NCBI RefSeq assembly: GCF_008271655.1
Contig: NZ_VKKX01000011.1
Coordinates: forward strand, 620,001-684,000
DNA from: Gemmobacter caeruleus
GTDB lineage: Bacteria > Pseudomonadota > Alphaproteobacteria > Rhodobacterales > Rhodobacteraceae
DNA: 64,000 bases
Direction: 5' to 3'
Under the pieces are notes generated by a model. It was not told the DNA's origin. It searched no databases and saw only the letters and a program-made list of their open reading frames with translations. Positions 42,617-50,658 of this stretch are shown one piece after another; position 1 is the stretch's first letter, and each line of letters begins with the position of its first letter. A program made the position numbers and the translations under genes.

Positions 42617-43423
42617 TCAGGATGCGGCGCCGGCCTCGATGAAGCGCATCGAGGCGGCGAGGGCCTTTGCCGGGTCGGGCAGGGCGTGGATCTCGGGCGC
42701 GAAGGGTTCAAAGCTGATCGGGCCGCGATAGCCGCCCCGGTGCAGGGCGCGGATCTGGGCGACATTGCCGAGCATGTCATCGGCATCGACCAGAATGCGA
42801 TGCGGGTCGCGCAGGGCATTCACCTGCACCGGCGCGGTGACGCCCGAGACATGGACGATGCCGGTGAGGTCAGGAAAAAGCGTGCCGCCGCCGGCGAGGT
42901 GGTGGTGGAAGGTGTCATGCACCATGAACAGCGTGCCCGCGCCGCCCACGGCCTCGATGCAATCGGCCAGCACCTCCTTGTAGCGCAGCGAGCAGACCTC
43001 GAAGCCCAGCGGTTCGACCATGGCCTTCAGCCCGTGGGCGCGCAGCATCGGCAGCACCTCGCGCAGGGCGGTTTCGGTCACGCGGCGGCTGTCGGCGCGG
43101 TCGGTGGCGACACCGTCATTGCGCGGGATGAGGCTGATCGCCTCGGCCCCGGCGGCGGCGGCGATCTGCATCAGGGCCTCGGCCTCGGCGGCCTTGGTGT
43201 CGGACCAGTCGTTGAACATCTTGACCTCGGCCAGCGCGAGGAAGCGCAGGCCATGGGCGCGCAGGGTGGCGCCGACCTCGGCCGGGTCGGTGCCGCCGAA
43301 CAGCGGGCCGGAAAGGTCATTGCGGTATTCCACGCCGACGCAGCCCAGCGTGGCCGCGAGATCGGCAAAGGCGCGCCAGTCGAGGCGCGGGGCGGTCATG
43401 TGGTTCAGGGCGAAGGGGAGCAT
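42617..43423 (-). CDS. TIM-barrel sugar isomerase/epimerase-like protein
   Basis: A 268-residue AP-endonuclease-2-like TIM barrel (xylose isomerase-like superfamily), akin to hydroxypyruvate isomerase, IolI/IolE and MocC. The metal-binding acidic/His positions are in MVEPLGFEVCSL, FMVHDTFHHHLAGG, IVHVSGV and ISFEPFAPE. The start sequence MLPFALNHMTAPRL is typical of IolI-like proteins. It is downstream of a LacI-type regulator and beside a desaturase/Rieske pair, which suggests inositol-derivative catabolism. An operator-like palindrome lies 20 bases upstream of its start. Confidence 0.85.
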   Translation of the reverse strand: MLPFALNHMTAPRLDWRAFADLAATLGCVGVEYRNDLSGPLFGGTDPAEVGATLRAHGLRFLALAEVKMFNDWSDTKAAEAEALMQIAAAAGAEAISLIPRNDGVATDRADSRRVTETALREVLPMLRAHGLKAMVEPLGFEVCSLRYKEVLADCIEAVGGAGTLFMVHDTFHHHLAGGGTLFPDLTGIVHVSGVTAPVQVNALRDPHRILVDADDMLGNVAQIRALHRGGYRGPISFEPFAPEIHALPDPAKALAASMRFIEAGAAS

Positions 43424-43443
43424 GGTGACCTCGGGCTATTTTC

Positions 43444-43457
43444 GGAATGAATATTCC
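43444..43457. promoter_or_regulatory. Operator-like palindrome, site A
   Basis: GGAATGAATATTCC is a 14-base near-perfect palindrome in the gap between the LacI-type gene and the TIM-barrel gene, flanked by TATTTTCG. A similar site with the same flank, in another arrangement, occurs at 44612. It is a likely operator for the LacI-type regulator. Confidence 0.55.
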
Positions 43458-43507
43458 AGTTCGGGGCGTGGGCAAAGCCCCGGATCGCCGGGAATGATGG
43501 GATATCG

Positions 43508-44545
43508 TCAGACGCTTTCGCCGATATGTATCTCGGGCAGCAGGAAGATCTCGCCGAAATCGGCATTGTCCTGCACCAGCCGGGCCATCTGGCCGAACAA
43601 CTGGCGGCAGAGCCGTTCCAGCGGGGTGTCGGTGACCATGGTGACGAGGCCATCCGCCAGCCCGCGCCGCGATTCGGGGGTGAGGGCCGAGACCACCAGC
43701 GAAACCGCGCTAGGGTCGCGATGCGCACGCAGGGCGGCGATCGCGCCCTCCATCCCGCCGCCGGCGACATAGATGCCGCGCAGGTCGGGGTGGCGCGCGA
43801 GCGCCACGCGCACCGCATCCTGCGTCAACTGCCGGGTTTCGAGATTGACGAAGGTGGGCAGCACCTCCAGCCCAGGGGCGATCTCGCGCAGGTAGCTGCG
43901 AAAGCCCGCCTCGCGCAGTTCGTGGCCATGCCAGCGATGACCGCCCACCACCAGCATGACCTTGCCCTGTGCGGCGCCAGTGGCGCGGGCGGAAAGCGCG
44001 GTGATCCAGCCGGCACTGCGCCCGATCTTGAGGTTGTCGAGGCCGAGATAGCCGGCGCGCAGCCCGAGGGCAAAGTCCGAGAGCAGGGCGATGACCGGCA
44101 GGCCGGTGCCGCGCAATTCCTCCACCGCGGCGGTGATTTCGGGGTGGTTGACCGCTGTCGCGGCCAGCACATCGCAGCGCCCGGCCATTGCGCGCAGGCT
44201 GGCGGCCATGTCGGAGGGAGCCTGCGAGGCCGAAAACTCCAGCACCAGTTCGCCGCGCAGGCCCGGTATCTCGGCGATGGCGCGTTCCAGTTCCTGCGCG
44301 AAGGCGCGGTAGAAATCCTGGCCCTGCTTGTGCAGCACGACGCCAAAGCGCAGCGTGCGGCCGGGGGCGGGGCCGCTGCCGTGCAATCGCCAGGCGGCGG
44401 GGTGGCCGATGCGCTGCGCGGCCTCGGCGATGCGGGTGCGGGTATCGGCGGCGACCTGTTCGCGCCCGTTCAGCGCGCGGTCCACTGTGGCGACCGACAC
44501 GCCTGCCGCCGCCGCCAATGCCGCCATGCCGGGCCGTCTGGCCAT
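43508..44545 (-). CDS. LacI-family transcriptional regulator
   Basis: A 345-residue regulator. The N-terminal helix-turn-helix (about 5-50) reads MAALAAAAGVSVATVDRALNGREQVAADTRTRIAEAA, with the hinge helix after it. The effector domain (about 65-345) is a periplasmic-binding-protein type 1 fold (LRFGVVLHKQGQDFYRAFAQELERAI ... LPVIALLSDFALGLRAGYLGLDNLKIGRSAGWI) like sugar or inositol-responsive members. Start at MARRPG after a frame that stays open 21 codons further. It diverges from the desaturase operon and precedes the TIM-barrel gene; both control regions contain GGAATG-type sites. Confidence 0.9.
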   Translation of the reverse strand: MARRPGMAALAAAAGVSVATVDRALNGREQVAADTRTRIAEAAQRIGHPAAWRLHGSGPAPGRTLRFGVVLHKQGQDFYRAFAQELERAIAEIPGLRGELVLEFSASQAPSDMAASLRAMAGRCDVLAATAVNHPEITAAVEELRGTGLPVIALLSDFALGLRAGYLGLDNLKIGRSAGWITALSARATGAAQGKVMLVVGGHRWHGHELREAGFRSYLREIAPGLEVLPTFVNLETRQLTQDAVRVALARHPDLRGIYVAGGGMEGAIAALRAHRDPSAVSLVVSALTPESRRGLADGLVTMVTDTPLERLCRQLFGQMARLVQDNADFGEIFLLPEIHIGESV

Positions 44546-44611
44546 GGTCGCCCCCTTTTGCCTGATGACGAGATTTGATGAAAATACGGCATCGCCGTCT
44601 TTCGCCATGAT

Positions 44612-44625
44612 GGAATGTGTATTCT
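44612..44625. promoter_or_regulatory. Operator-like palindrome, site B
   Basis: GGAATGTGTATTCT lies midway in the 130-base divergent region between the LacI-type gene and the desaturase gene, followed by ATTTTCG. It matches site A (43444) in nine or ten of the outer positions. Both outward genes could be repressed from here. Confidence 0.55.
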
Positions 44626-44675
44626 ATTTTCGTCAAGACCCCGGATGCGATCCCACCGGGTCAGGGAGGACGAGG

Positions 44676-45767
44676 ATGACGAAACGCGATTACAGCCTGT
44701 TGGGGCCGGATGGCGCCCGCGCGGTGGAGACCGGCCTTGCCGCCGCCGAATGGTATCATACCGAGGTGCCGCGCAAGGTGATGAAGGATCTGATGCAGCG
44801 ATCCGACCAGCCGGCGATCCGCGACACGGTGATCTGGCTGGGCAGCATGGTGGTGCTGGCGGGGATCGGCATCGCGCTCTGGCCTTCGGTCTGGTCGGTG
44901 CCGTTCTGGCTGGCCTATGGAGTGCTCTATGGCTCCGCCTCGGATTCGCGCTGGCATGAATGCAGCCATGGCACCGCCTTCAAGACGCCCTGGATGAACA
45001 ACGCGGTCTATGAAATCGCGTCCTTCATGATGATGCGCAATTCGGCGACCTGGCGCTGGAGCCATGCCCGCCACCATACCGACACCTATATCGTCGGGCG
45101 CGACCCGGAAATCGCGGTGATGCGCCCGCCGGCCTTTGCAAAGCTGGTGCTGAATTTCTTTGGGGTGTTCGATGTGCTGGCGGCGCTGCCGCGCATGGTG
45201 GTGAACGCGGTCTCGGGCCCCACGGCCGAGGAGCGCAGCTTCGTGCCGCAAAGCGAATGGGCAAAGGTCACGCGCGTCGCGCGGATCTATGTGGCGATCT
45301 ATCTGGCGACGCTGGCGCTGGCGCTGTGGATGGGGTCGATCCTGCCGCTGATGGTCATCGGCCTGCCGCGGCTTTATGGCGCCTGGCACCATGTGATGAC
45401 CGGGCTCTTGCAGCATGGCGGCTTGGCCGACAACGTGATCGACCACCGGCTGAACAGCCGCACGGTCTATATGAACCCGGTCAGCCGCTTCATCTACTGG
45501 AACATGAATTACCATGTGGAACATCACATGTTCCCGATGGTGCCCTATCATGCGCTGCCGCGCCTGCATGCGGTGATCCGGCATGACCTGCCGGCGCCCA
45601 ACCGCTCCATCCCCGCGGCCTTTGCCGAGATGTGGCCGGCGCTGCGGCGCCAGCTGGTCTATGAGGATTTCTTTCTGAAGCGCGACTTGCCCGCCACCGC
45701 TAAACCCTATCGCGAGGATTTTCACCGCGCCGCCCTGGGCGACGCCGCCGTAACCCCTGCCGCATGA
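44676..45767 (+). CDS. Fatty-acid-desaturase-fold oxygenase, MocD-like
   Basis: A 363-residue membrane di-iron enzyme. Three histidine boxes are present: HECSH (94-98), HARHH (130-134) and HVEHH (280-284), with four hydrophobic helices in pairs between them (about 52-88 and 203-232). The fold covers desaturases and alkane-type hydroxylases. A Rieske ferredoxin follows 10 bases downstream, the arrangement known from MocD-MocE of rhizopine catabolism. An oxidative demethylase or hydroxylase on a methylated inositol-like compound is therefore an alternative to lipid desaturation. The ribosome site is AGGGAGGACGAGG. Confidence 0.9.
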   Translation: MTKRDYSLLGPDGARAVETGLAAAEWYHTEVPRKVMKDLMQRSDQPAIRDTVIWLGSMVVLAGIGIALWPSVWSVPFWLAYGVLYGSASDSRWHECSHGTAFKTPWMNNAVYEIASFMMMRNSATWRWSHARHHTDTYIVGRDPEIAVMRPPAFAKLVLNFFGVFDVLAALPRMVVNAVSGPTAEERSFVPQSEWAKVTRVARIYVAIYLATLALALWMGSILPLMVIGLPRLYGAWHHVMTGLLQHGGLADNVIDHRLNSRTVYMNPVSRFIYWNMNYHVEHHMFPMVPYHALPRLHAVIRHDLPAPNRSIPAAFAEMWPALRRQLVYEDFFLKRDLPATAKPYREDFHRAALGDAAVTPAA

Positions 45768-45777
45768 GGAAAGTGAC

Positions 45778-46095
45778 ATGACCGACTGGATTCGCGCCTG
45801 CGCCACCGACGATATCGACGCCGAGGACCTGATCCGCTTTGACCACGGATCGCAGACCTTTGCGATCTATCATTCGCCCGAGGGCGATTTCTACGCCACC
45901 GCCGGGCGCTGCACGCATGAGGATGTGCATCTGTGCGACGGGCTGGTGATGGGTCATCTGATCGAATGCCCCAAACATAATGGCCAGTTCGATTACCGCA
46001 CCGGCGAGGCGAAACGCGCCCCCGTCTGTGTGAACCTGCGCACCTATCCGATCAAGGTCGAAGGCGGCGAGGTCTTTATCGGTATCAGCGGCTAG
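45778..46095 (+). CDS. Rieske [2Fe-2S] ferredoxin, MocE-like
   Basis: A 105-residue single-domain Rieske protein. The cluster ligands are Cys45 and His47 (RCTHED) and Cys64 and His67 (ECPKHNGQF). It should pass electrons to the adjacent di-iron oxygenase. No ferredoxin reductase (MocF-like) lies in the window. It ends on CTAG, which is shared with the stop of the convergent solute-binding-protein gene. Confidence 0.93.
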   Translation: MTDWIRACATDDIDAEDLIRFDHGSQTFAIYHSPEGDFYATAGRCTHEDVHLCDGLVMGHLIECPKHNGQFDYRTGEAKRAPVCVNLRTYPIKVEGGEVFIGISG

Positions 46096-47138
46096 GGCTG
46101 GATCATCGCGCCGCGCCATTCGTTCATCGTATCGGTGCGGCGCAGCTGGTCGCCATAGACCAGCAGCCCCGCATCCAGCCGGATCGGCCGCAAGTTGGGC
46201 GCGGGTGCCGGCCCCGCGCCGGGGATCAGCGCCGCCCCCGACAGTTCCGCCAGTTGCCGCTGCGCCTCGGGTGACAGCAGATGCGACAGGAGCGCGGTGC
46301 CGCCATCGGGGTTGGGCGCCTGCACCGGCACGAAGGCCGATCGCACGATGGCCAGGGTGTAATCCTCGAAGCTCAGCTTCACCAGATCGGGGTCGTCGGG
46401 GGCAAAGCGGGCGGTGTAGCTGGCCACGACGTTATAGGCGATCGACACGCGCCCCTCGCGCAATTCGCGGATCATCTCGCCCGAACAGCAGAACACCCGG
46501 GCATTGAGCCGCCCCATCACCTCGGCCAGCCGCCAGAAGCCTTCGGATTGCTGGGCATCCTGCGAAATCAGGAAATAGCCCACGCCCGATGTGGCCGGGT
46601 CATAGGTGGCGACGCGGCCGTCAAAGCGGGCGGGGTCGTCGCGCAGCATGGCGATCAGGTCGCGGCGCGACCGGGGCAGGGGGGTATCGCCCAGCACCCG
46701 CCGCGAGGCCAGCGTCACCACCGGCTCCAGTGCCACGCCGAACAGCTGGTCGCGCCAGCGCGCCCAGGCGGGCAGGCCGGTCGCATCGGGGGTGACACCG
46801 GCGGCCAGACCGTCATTGACCAGCCGCATCTGCAAATCCATGGCCGAGGACATGACCAGATCGAAGGGGGCGCCCTCGGTGCCGATGGCGCGAAAGGTCT
46901 CAAGGCTGGCGGCCTGCACATAGCGGATGCGCTGCCAGGGGTGGCGCGCGGCATAGCTTTCCAGCACGCCCGCGATGGCCGCGACATCGGTGGTGGAGAG
47001 GACGGCGATTTCCTCGGGCGCGTCGGCGGGGCCGAAGACCCGCTCCAGCTCCATCTCGAAGCCCAGGGCCGGGCCGGCCAGCATGAGCGCCAGCAGGCCG
47101 CCGATCAATCGGCGCGCGGCAAGATGAGCGTGGCGCAT
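46092..47138 (-). CDS. Periplasmic solute-binding protein linked to TctDE
   Basis: A 348-residue exported binding protein (family 1, like Fe(III)/polyamine types). Residues 1-26 are a signal peptide (GPALG). Two lobes follow, with conserved runs such as FDLVMSSAMDLQMRLVNDGLA and GVGYFLISQDAQQSEGFW. It has no permease or ATPase next to it. Instead the gene overlaps the tctE-type sensor kinase by 34 bases, with GGAGGGGGGCAC as its ribosome site. A role as periplasmic ligand receptor for the kinase is inferred. Confidence 0.85.
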   Translation of the reverse strand: MRHAHLAARRLIGGLLALMLAGPALGFEMELERVFGPADAPEEIAVLSTTDVAAIAGVLESYAARHPWQRIRYVQAASLETFRAIGTEGAPFDLVMSSAMDLQMRLVNDGLAAGVTPDATGLPAWARWRDQLFGVALEPVVTLASRRVLGDTPLPRSRRDLIAMLRDDPARFDGRVATYDPATSGVGYFLISQDAQQSEGFWRLAEVMGRLNARVFCCSGEMIRELREGRVSIAYNVVASYTARFAPDDPDLVKLSFEDYTLAIVRSAFVPVQAPNPDGGTALLSHLLSPEAQRQLAELSGAALIPGAGPAPAPNLRPIRLDAGLLVYGDQLRRTDTMNEWRGAMIQP

Positions 47139-48487
47139 GTGCCCCCCTCCTTTCCCGGTTCCAGGGTGAAGCGCCCGCCATGGGCGAGGGCGACCTCTGA
47201 CACGATGGTCAGGCCCAGGCCCGACCCCACCACATCGCCGGCATTCGACCCGCGGCGGAACCGTTCGGTCAGATCGCCCGCATCGGCAGGCAGGCCCCGG
47301 CCCTGATCGCAGATGCTCAGCCGGGTCTCGTCGGTCTGGCTCAGGCGCAGGGTCACGGTGCTGTCGGGGTCGGAATATTTCAGCGCATTGTCCAGCAGGT
47401 TGCGCAGCGCCACCTCGATCATGCGGGCGTCGCCGGTCAGCGGGCAGGGTGTTTCCAGCCCCTCGGCGCGCAGGCCGATCTCGCGCATTTCCGCCACCGG
47501 GGTAATGTCGCGCAACGCGCCCGCCGCCAGGGCGGCGAGATCGAAACCCGCCGCCTCGAACTGATCCGACCGATACAGCACCATCGCATGATCGAGGATC
47601 TGGCTGGCAGAGCGGCTGCTTTCGCCGATGGCACGGATCATCCGGCGCAGTCGCATGCGGGTCGCTTCGTCCTGCGCCTCGGAGAGCGCGAGTTCCGCCT
47701 CGGTGCGCACCAGCGACAGGGGGGTGCGGATGCGATGCGCGGCCTCGAAGATGAAGGTCTCGGCCAGTTGCAGCGACAGCCGCAGCCGCGCGATGAAGCC
47801 GTTGAGCGCGCGCAGCAGCGGCGACAATTCGCGCGGGGCAGGGTGACGCACCGGGCGCAGATCATGCGGGCCGCGCCGCGACACCGCCTCTGTCAGCAAT
47901 TCGACCGGGCGCAGCACATTGCGGACCGACAGCATGGCCAGCGGCAGCGCCAGCACCAGAAAGCCCAGGCCCAGCCAGGCGGCGTTGCGCGCGGTATGGC
48001 GGGCGATCTCGGCCTGGCCAAAGCGGGTCTGGCCCAGCACCACCGTCACAAGCTGTGTCTGGTTTTCCACCAATGCGGAACGGGTGATCGCCGCCAGCCG
48101 CAGATCGGCGCCGCGATAGGCGGCATCGTAAAAGACGGGCGACAGGTCTTCGGGCATTTGGGGGGGCGCGGGCAGGCCCTCGTATCCGCTGAGAAAGGCA
48201 TTGCCCAGACGCAGGCTGTAGAAAATGCGTTCCTCGCCCATGGCGCCCAGGATCGAGAAGGTCGCATAGGGCAGATCCAGCACCAGCCCGTCATCGCCGC
48301 TGCGCACCCCGTCGGCGATGGAATTGACCGCCGCCGCCAGCACCGCATCCTGCGAGGCACTGGAGGCGGTCTCGGCGCTGTAGCGGACCGCGATGAACAA
48401 AAGCGCCGCCAGCAGCGCCGACAGCGCGACGATCTGCCAGATCAGCCGGTGCCGCAGCGAGGGCTGGCCGGGCCAGAGCGGGATCAT
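47105..48487 (-). CDS. tctE: Sensor histidine kinase, TctE-like
   Basis: A 460-residue inner-membrane kinase. Transmembrane helices at about residues 17-37 and 165-190 bracket a periplasmic sensor domain; a HAMP-like segment follows. The phospho-acceptor His lies in FIFEAAHRIRTPLSLVRTEAEL, the N box in RNLLDNALKYS, the G1 box in DQGRGLP and G2 in GSGLGLTI. TctE senses tricarboxylates in enterobacteria. It overlaps tctD by four bases upstream, and the binding-protein gene by 34 bases downstream. The ligand here may differ from citrate. Confidence 0.92.
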   Translation of the reverse strand: MIPLWPGQPSLRHRLIWQIVALSALLAALLFIAVRYSAETASSASQDAVLAAAVNSIADGVRSGDDGLVLDLPYATFSILGAMGEERIFYSLRLGNAFLSGYEGLPAPPQMPEDLSPVFYDAAYRGADLRLAAITRSALVENQTQLVTVVLGQTRFGQAEIARHTARNAAWLGLGFLVLALPLAMLSVRNVLRPVELLTEAVSRRGPHDLRPVRHPAPRELSPLLRALNGFIARLRLSLQLAETFIFEAAHRIRTPLSLVRTEAELALSEAQDEATRMRLRRMIRAIGESSRSASQILDHAMVLYRSDQFEAAGFDLAALAAGALRDITPVAEMREIGLRAEGLETPCPLTGDARMIEVALRNLLDNALKYSDPDSTVTLRLSQTDETRLSICDQGRGLPADAGDLTERFRRGSNAGDVVGSGLGLTIVSEVALAHGGRFTLEPGKEGGTCATLILPRAD

Positions 48488-49149
48488 TCGGGAAAGAACC
48501 TGTAGCCGACACCGCGGAGCGTCTCGAGCCGCGCGCCCGATCCTTCCAGCTTGCGGCGCAGCCGGCCGACATAGACCTCGATCGCGTTGTCGCTGACCAT
48601 TTCGTCAAAGGAAAACAGCCGGTCGATCAGATGCGCCTTGGAATAGGCCTGACCGGGACGGCTGAGCAGGATTTCCAGCAGACGCAATTCGCGGGCGCGC
48701 AATTCGCGCGTCTCGTCGCCCACGGTGATGGTGGCGCCCAGCGGATCATAGGTGAAACCGGCAAAGCGGCGCAGGCTGTCGGCGGCGCCGGCATGGCGGC
48801 GCAGCACGGCGCGGCAGCGCGCCAGCAATTCGGCAAAGTCGAAGGGTTTGACGATGTAGTCATCGGCGCCGCGATCCAGCGTGGTCACGCGGTCATTCAC
48901 CGAGGCGCTGGCCGTCATCATGATCACCGGAACGCTGCCGCCCGCCGCCCGGTCCTGCGCCAGAAAATCGCGTCCGTCGCCATCGGGCATCGAGATATCG
49001 AGCAGAATCAGGTCATAGGGGGCCGCGCGCAGCAGATCGCGCGCATCGGCCAGCGTGGCGGCCCGGTCCACGCCATGCCCCTCAAGCGCCAGCCGCGACG
49101 CGACGGCTTGGGCCAGTTCGTCGGTATCTTCGACCAGCAGGAATCGCAT
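48484..49149 (-). CDS. tctD: Response regulator, TctD-like
   Basis: A 221-residue OmpR/PhoB-type regulator. The receiver has the phospho-acceptor Asp51 in LILLDISMPDGDG, Asp8 and Lys in VKPFDF. The winged helix C-terminal domain (about 125-221) reads RELRLLEILLSRPGQAYSKAHLIDRLF ... YVGRLRRKLEGSGARLETLRGVGYRF. It should activate the divergent tctCBA operon. It is the first gene of the leftward tctD-tctE-binding protein operon. Confidence 0.94.
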   Translation of the reverse strand: MRFLLVEDTDELAQAVASRLALEGHGVDRAATLADARDLLRAAPYDLILLDISMPDGDGRDFLAQDRAAGGSVPVIMMTASASVNDRVTTLDRGADDYIVKPFDFAELLARCRAVLRRHAGAADSLRRFAGFTYDPLGATITVGDETRELRARELRLLEILLSRPGQAYSKAHLIDRLFSFDEMVSDNAIEVYVGRLRRKLEGSGARLETLRGVGYRFFPE

Positions 49150-49172
49150 TTGACCGGATTTTCGGCAGTGGA

Positions 49173-49188
49173 TGACAGGTTCGTGTCA
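49173..49188. promoter_or_regulatory. Inverted repeat between tctD and tctC
   Basis: TGACA-N6-TGTCA lies in the 106-base gap between the divergent tctD and tctC start codons. Its position fits an operator for TctD-type activation of tctCBA, but a PhoB-type direct repeat is not obvious. Confidence 0.4.
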
Positions 49189-49255
49189 GCTTTTCAGCAA
49201 AGTGTGTTTTCCGCAAGCCTGCGCTGCGGCGCGAATAACCGTCTGGGAGGACAAC

Positions 49256-50215
49256 ATGAAAATCTGGACCCGTGCGACCCTTGCCGCACTTCTGATGGGG
49301 GCTGCGGCGCCGGCCATGGCCGAGGAATGCATCGCCCCCGCCAACCCCGGCGGCGGCTGGGATTTCACCTGCCGCCAGATCGGCCGCATCATGACCGAAC
49401 TGGGCATCACGCCCAATCTGGTGCAGGTCACCAACCTCGCGGGCGCCGGCGGCGGCGTGGCTTTCACGCAGATCGTGGCCGACCGCAACGAGGATGCCGA
49501 AGTGTTCGTGGCCGCCTCTTCGGCCACCACGACGCGCCTGGCGCAGAACGCCTTTGCCGGCGCCAGCGCCGACCAGGTGCGCTGGGTGGGCACGATCGGC
49601 GGTGATCCGGGCGTCATCGTGGTCGCGAAGGATTCGCCCTTCCAGAACCTGAACGATCTGGTCGCGGCGGTGAAGGCCGACCCGACCAAGGTGACCTTTG
49701 CCGGCGGTTCGGCCGTGGGCGGGTTTGACCACCTGAAAGTCCTGATGACCATGGACAAGGCCGGGTTCGAAGACGCCCGCGCGGTCAAGTATATCGGTCT
49801 CGATGGCGGCGCCGATGCGATCACCCAGACGGTTGGCGGCTTTACCCAGGCCATGACGGGCGACCTGTCCGAGGTCACCGGCTTCATCAAGTCGGGCGAT
49901 GTGCGCGCGGTGGCCGTGCTGTCGGATGCCCGCGTGCCGGGCTTTGACGACGTGCCGACCGCCAAGGAACAGGGCGTCGATATCGTCGCGATGAACTGGC
50001 GCGGCATCTATGTGCCCAAGGGGATCAGCGATGACGCCTATGCCAAATGGGTCGATACGCTGAAGAAGGTCGGCGAAAGCGAGCAGTGGAAGACCGTGAT
50101 GGCCGAAAACGGCCTGGCCCCCTACACCGTGCTGGGCGCCGATTTCGAAACCTTCGTGACCGAGAACATCGCCCAGATCCAGGAGATCTCGAAAGAGATC
50201 GGGCTGCTGCAATAA
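49256..50215 (+). CDS. tctC: Tripartite tricarboxylate transporter binding protein TctC
   Basis: A 319-residue periplasmic binding protein of the TTT (Bug) family. Residues 1-22 are a signal peptide (APAMA). CIAPANPGGGWDFTCRQIGRIM and VTNLAGAGGGVAFTQ are the two loops that hold carboxylates through main-chain contacts; KYIGLDGGADAITQTVGG is also typical. A strong GGGAGGACAAC ribosome site and the tctD-side repeat precede it. It heads the operon tctCBA and further genes. Confidence 0.94.
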   Translation: MKIWTRATLAALLMGAAAPAMAEECIAPANPGGGWDFTCRQIGRIMTELGITPNLVQVTNLAGAGGGVAFTQIVADRNEDAEVFVAASSATTTRLAQNAFAGASADQVRWVGTIGGDPGVIVVAKDSPFQNLNDLVAAVKADPTKVTFAGGSAVGGFDHLKVLMTMDKAGFEDARAVKYIGLDGGADAITQTVGGFTQAMTGDLSEVTGFIKSGDVRAVAVLSDARVPGFDDVPTAKEQGVDIVAMNWRGIYVPKGISDDAYAKWVDTLKKVGESEQWKTVMAENGLAPYTVLGADFETFVTENIAQIQEISKEIGLLQ

Positions 50216-50655
50216 TGCGCGGCGACCGTATCTTCGGTCTGGTCATCATCGTTGTGGCGCTGGGGTATATCCTCAGCGCCCACGGCATCGAGACCAGCTT
50301 CATGTCCGATCCCGTCGGCCCGCGGATCTTTCCCTATATGATCGCGGGCGTGATGATCCTGTGTTCGCTGGTCATGGTGCTGAAACCCGACCCGGATGCG
50401 GACTGGCCCAGTGGCGCGGTGCTGGGGCAGCTTGCCCTCGCGCTGGTCATGCTGCTGGCCTATGCCTTTCTCATCACGCCGCTGGGCTTCATCCTGCCTA
50501 CCATCCTGGTTGCCGGGGTGCTGAGCTGGCAGATCAGCGGCCGCCCCGTGCCCGCCGCCCTGACCGGGCTGGGCCTGGGGATCGGCCTTTTCGTGCTGTT
50601 CCGCATCATTCTGGGGCTGGGGCTGCGCGGCCTGCCCGCCGGCTGGGGGTTCTGA
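50215..50655 (+). CDS. tctB: Tripartite tricarboxylate transporter small subunit TctB
   Basis: A 146-residue membrane protein with four transmembrane helices (start IFGLVIIVVALGYILSA; end LGLGLRGLPAGWGF) and the FMSDPVGPRIFPY motif typical of TctB. The ATG overlaps the tctC TAA by one base. It forms the permease complex with TctA. Confidence 0.92.
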   Translation: MRGDRIFGLVIIVVALGYILSAHGIETSFMSDPVGPRIFPYMIAGVMILCSLVMVLKPDPDADWPSGAVLGQLALALVMLLAYAFLITPLGFILPTILVAGVLSWQISGRPVPAALTGLGLGIGLFVLFRIILGLGLRGLPAGWGF

Positions 50656-50658
50656 GCC

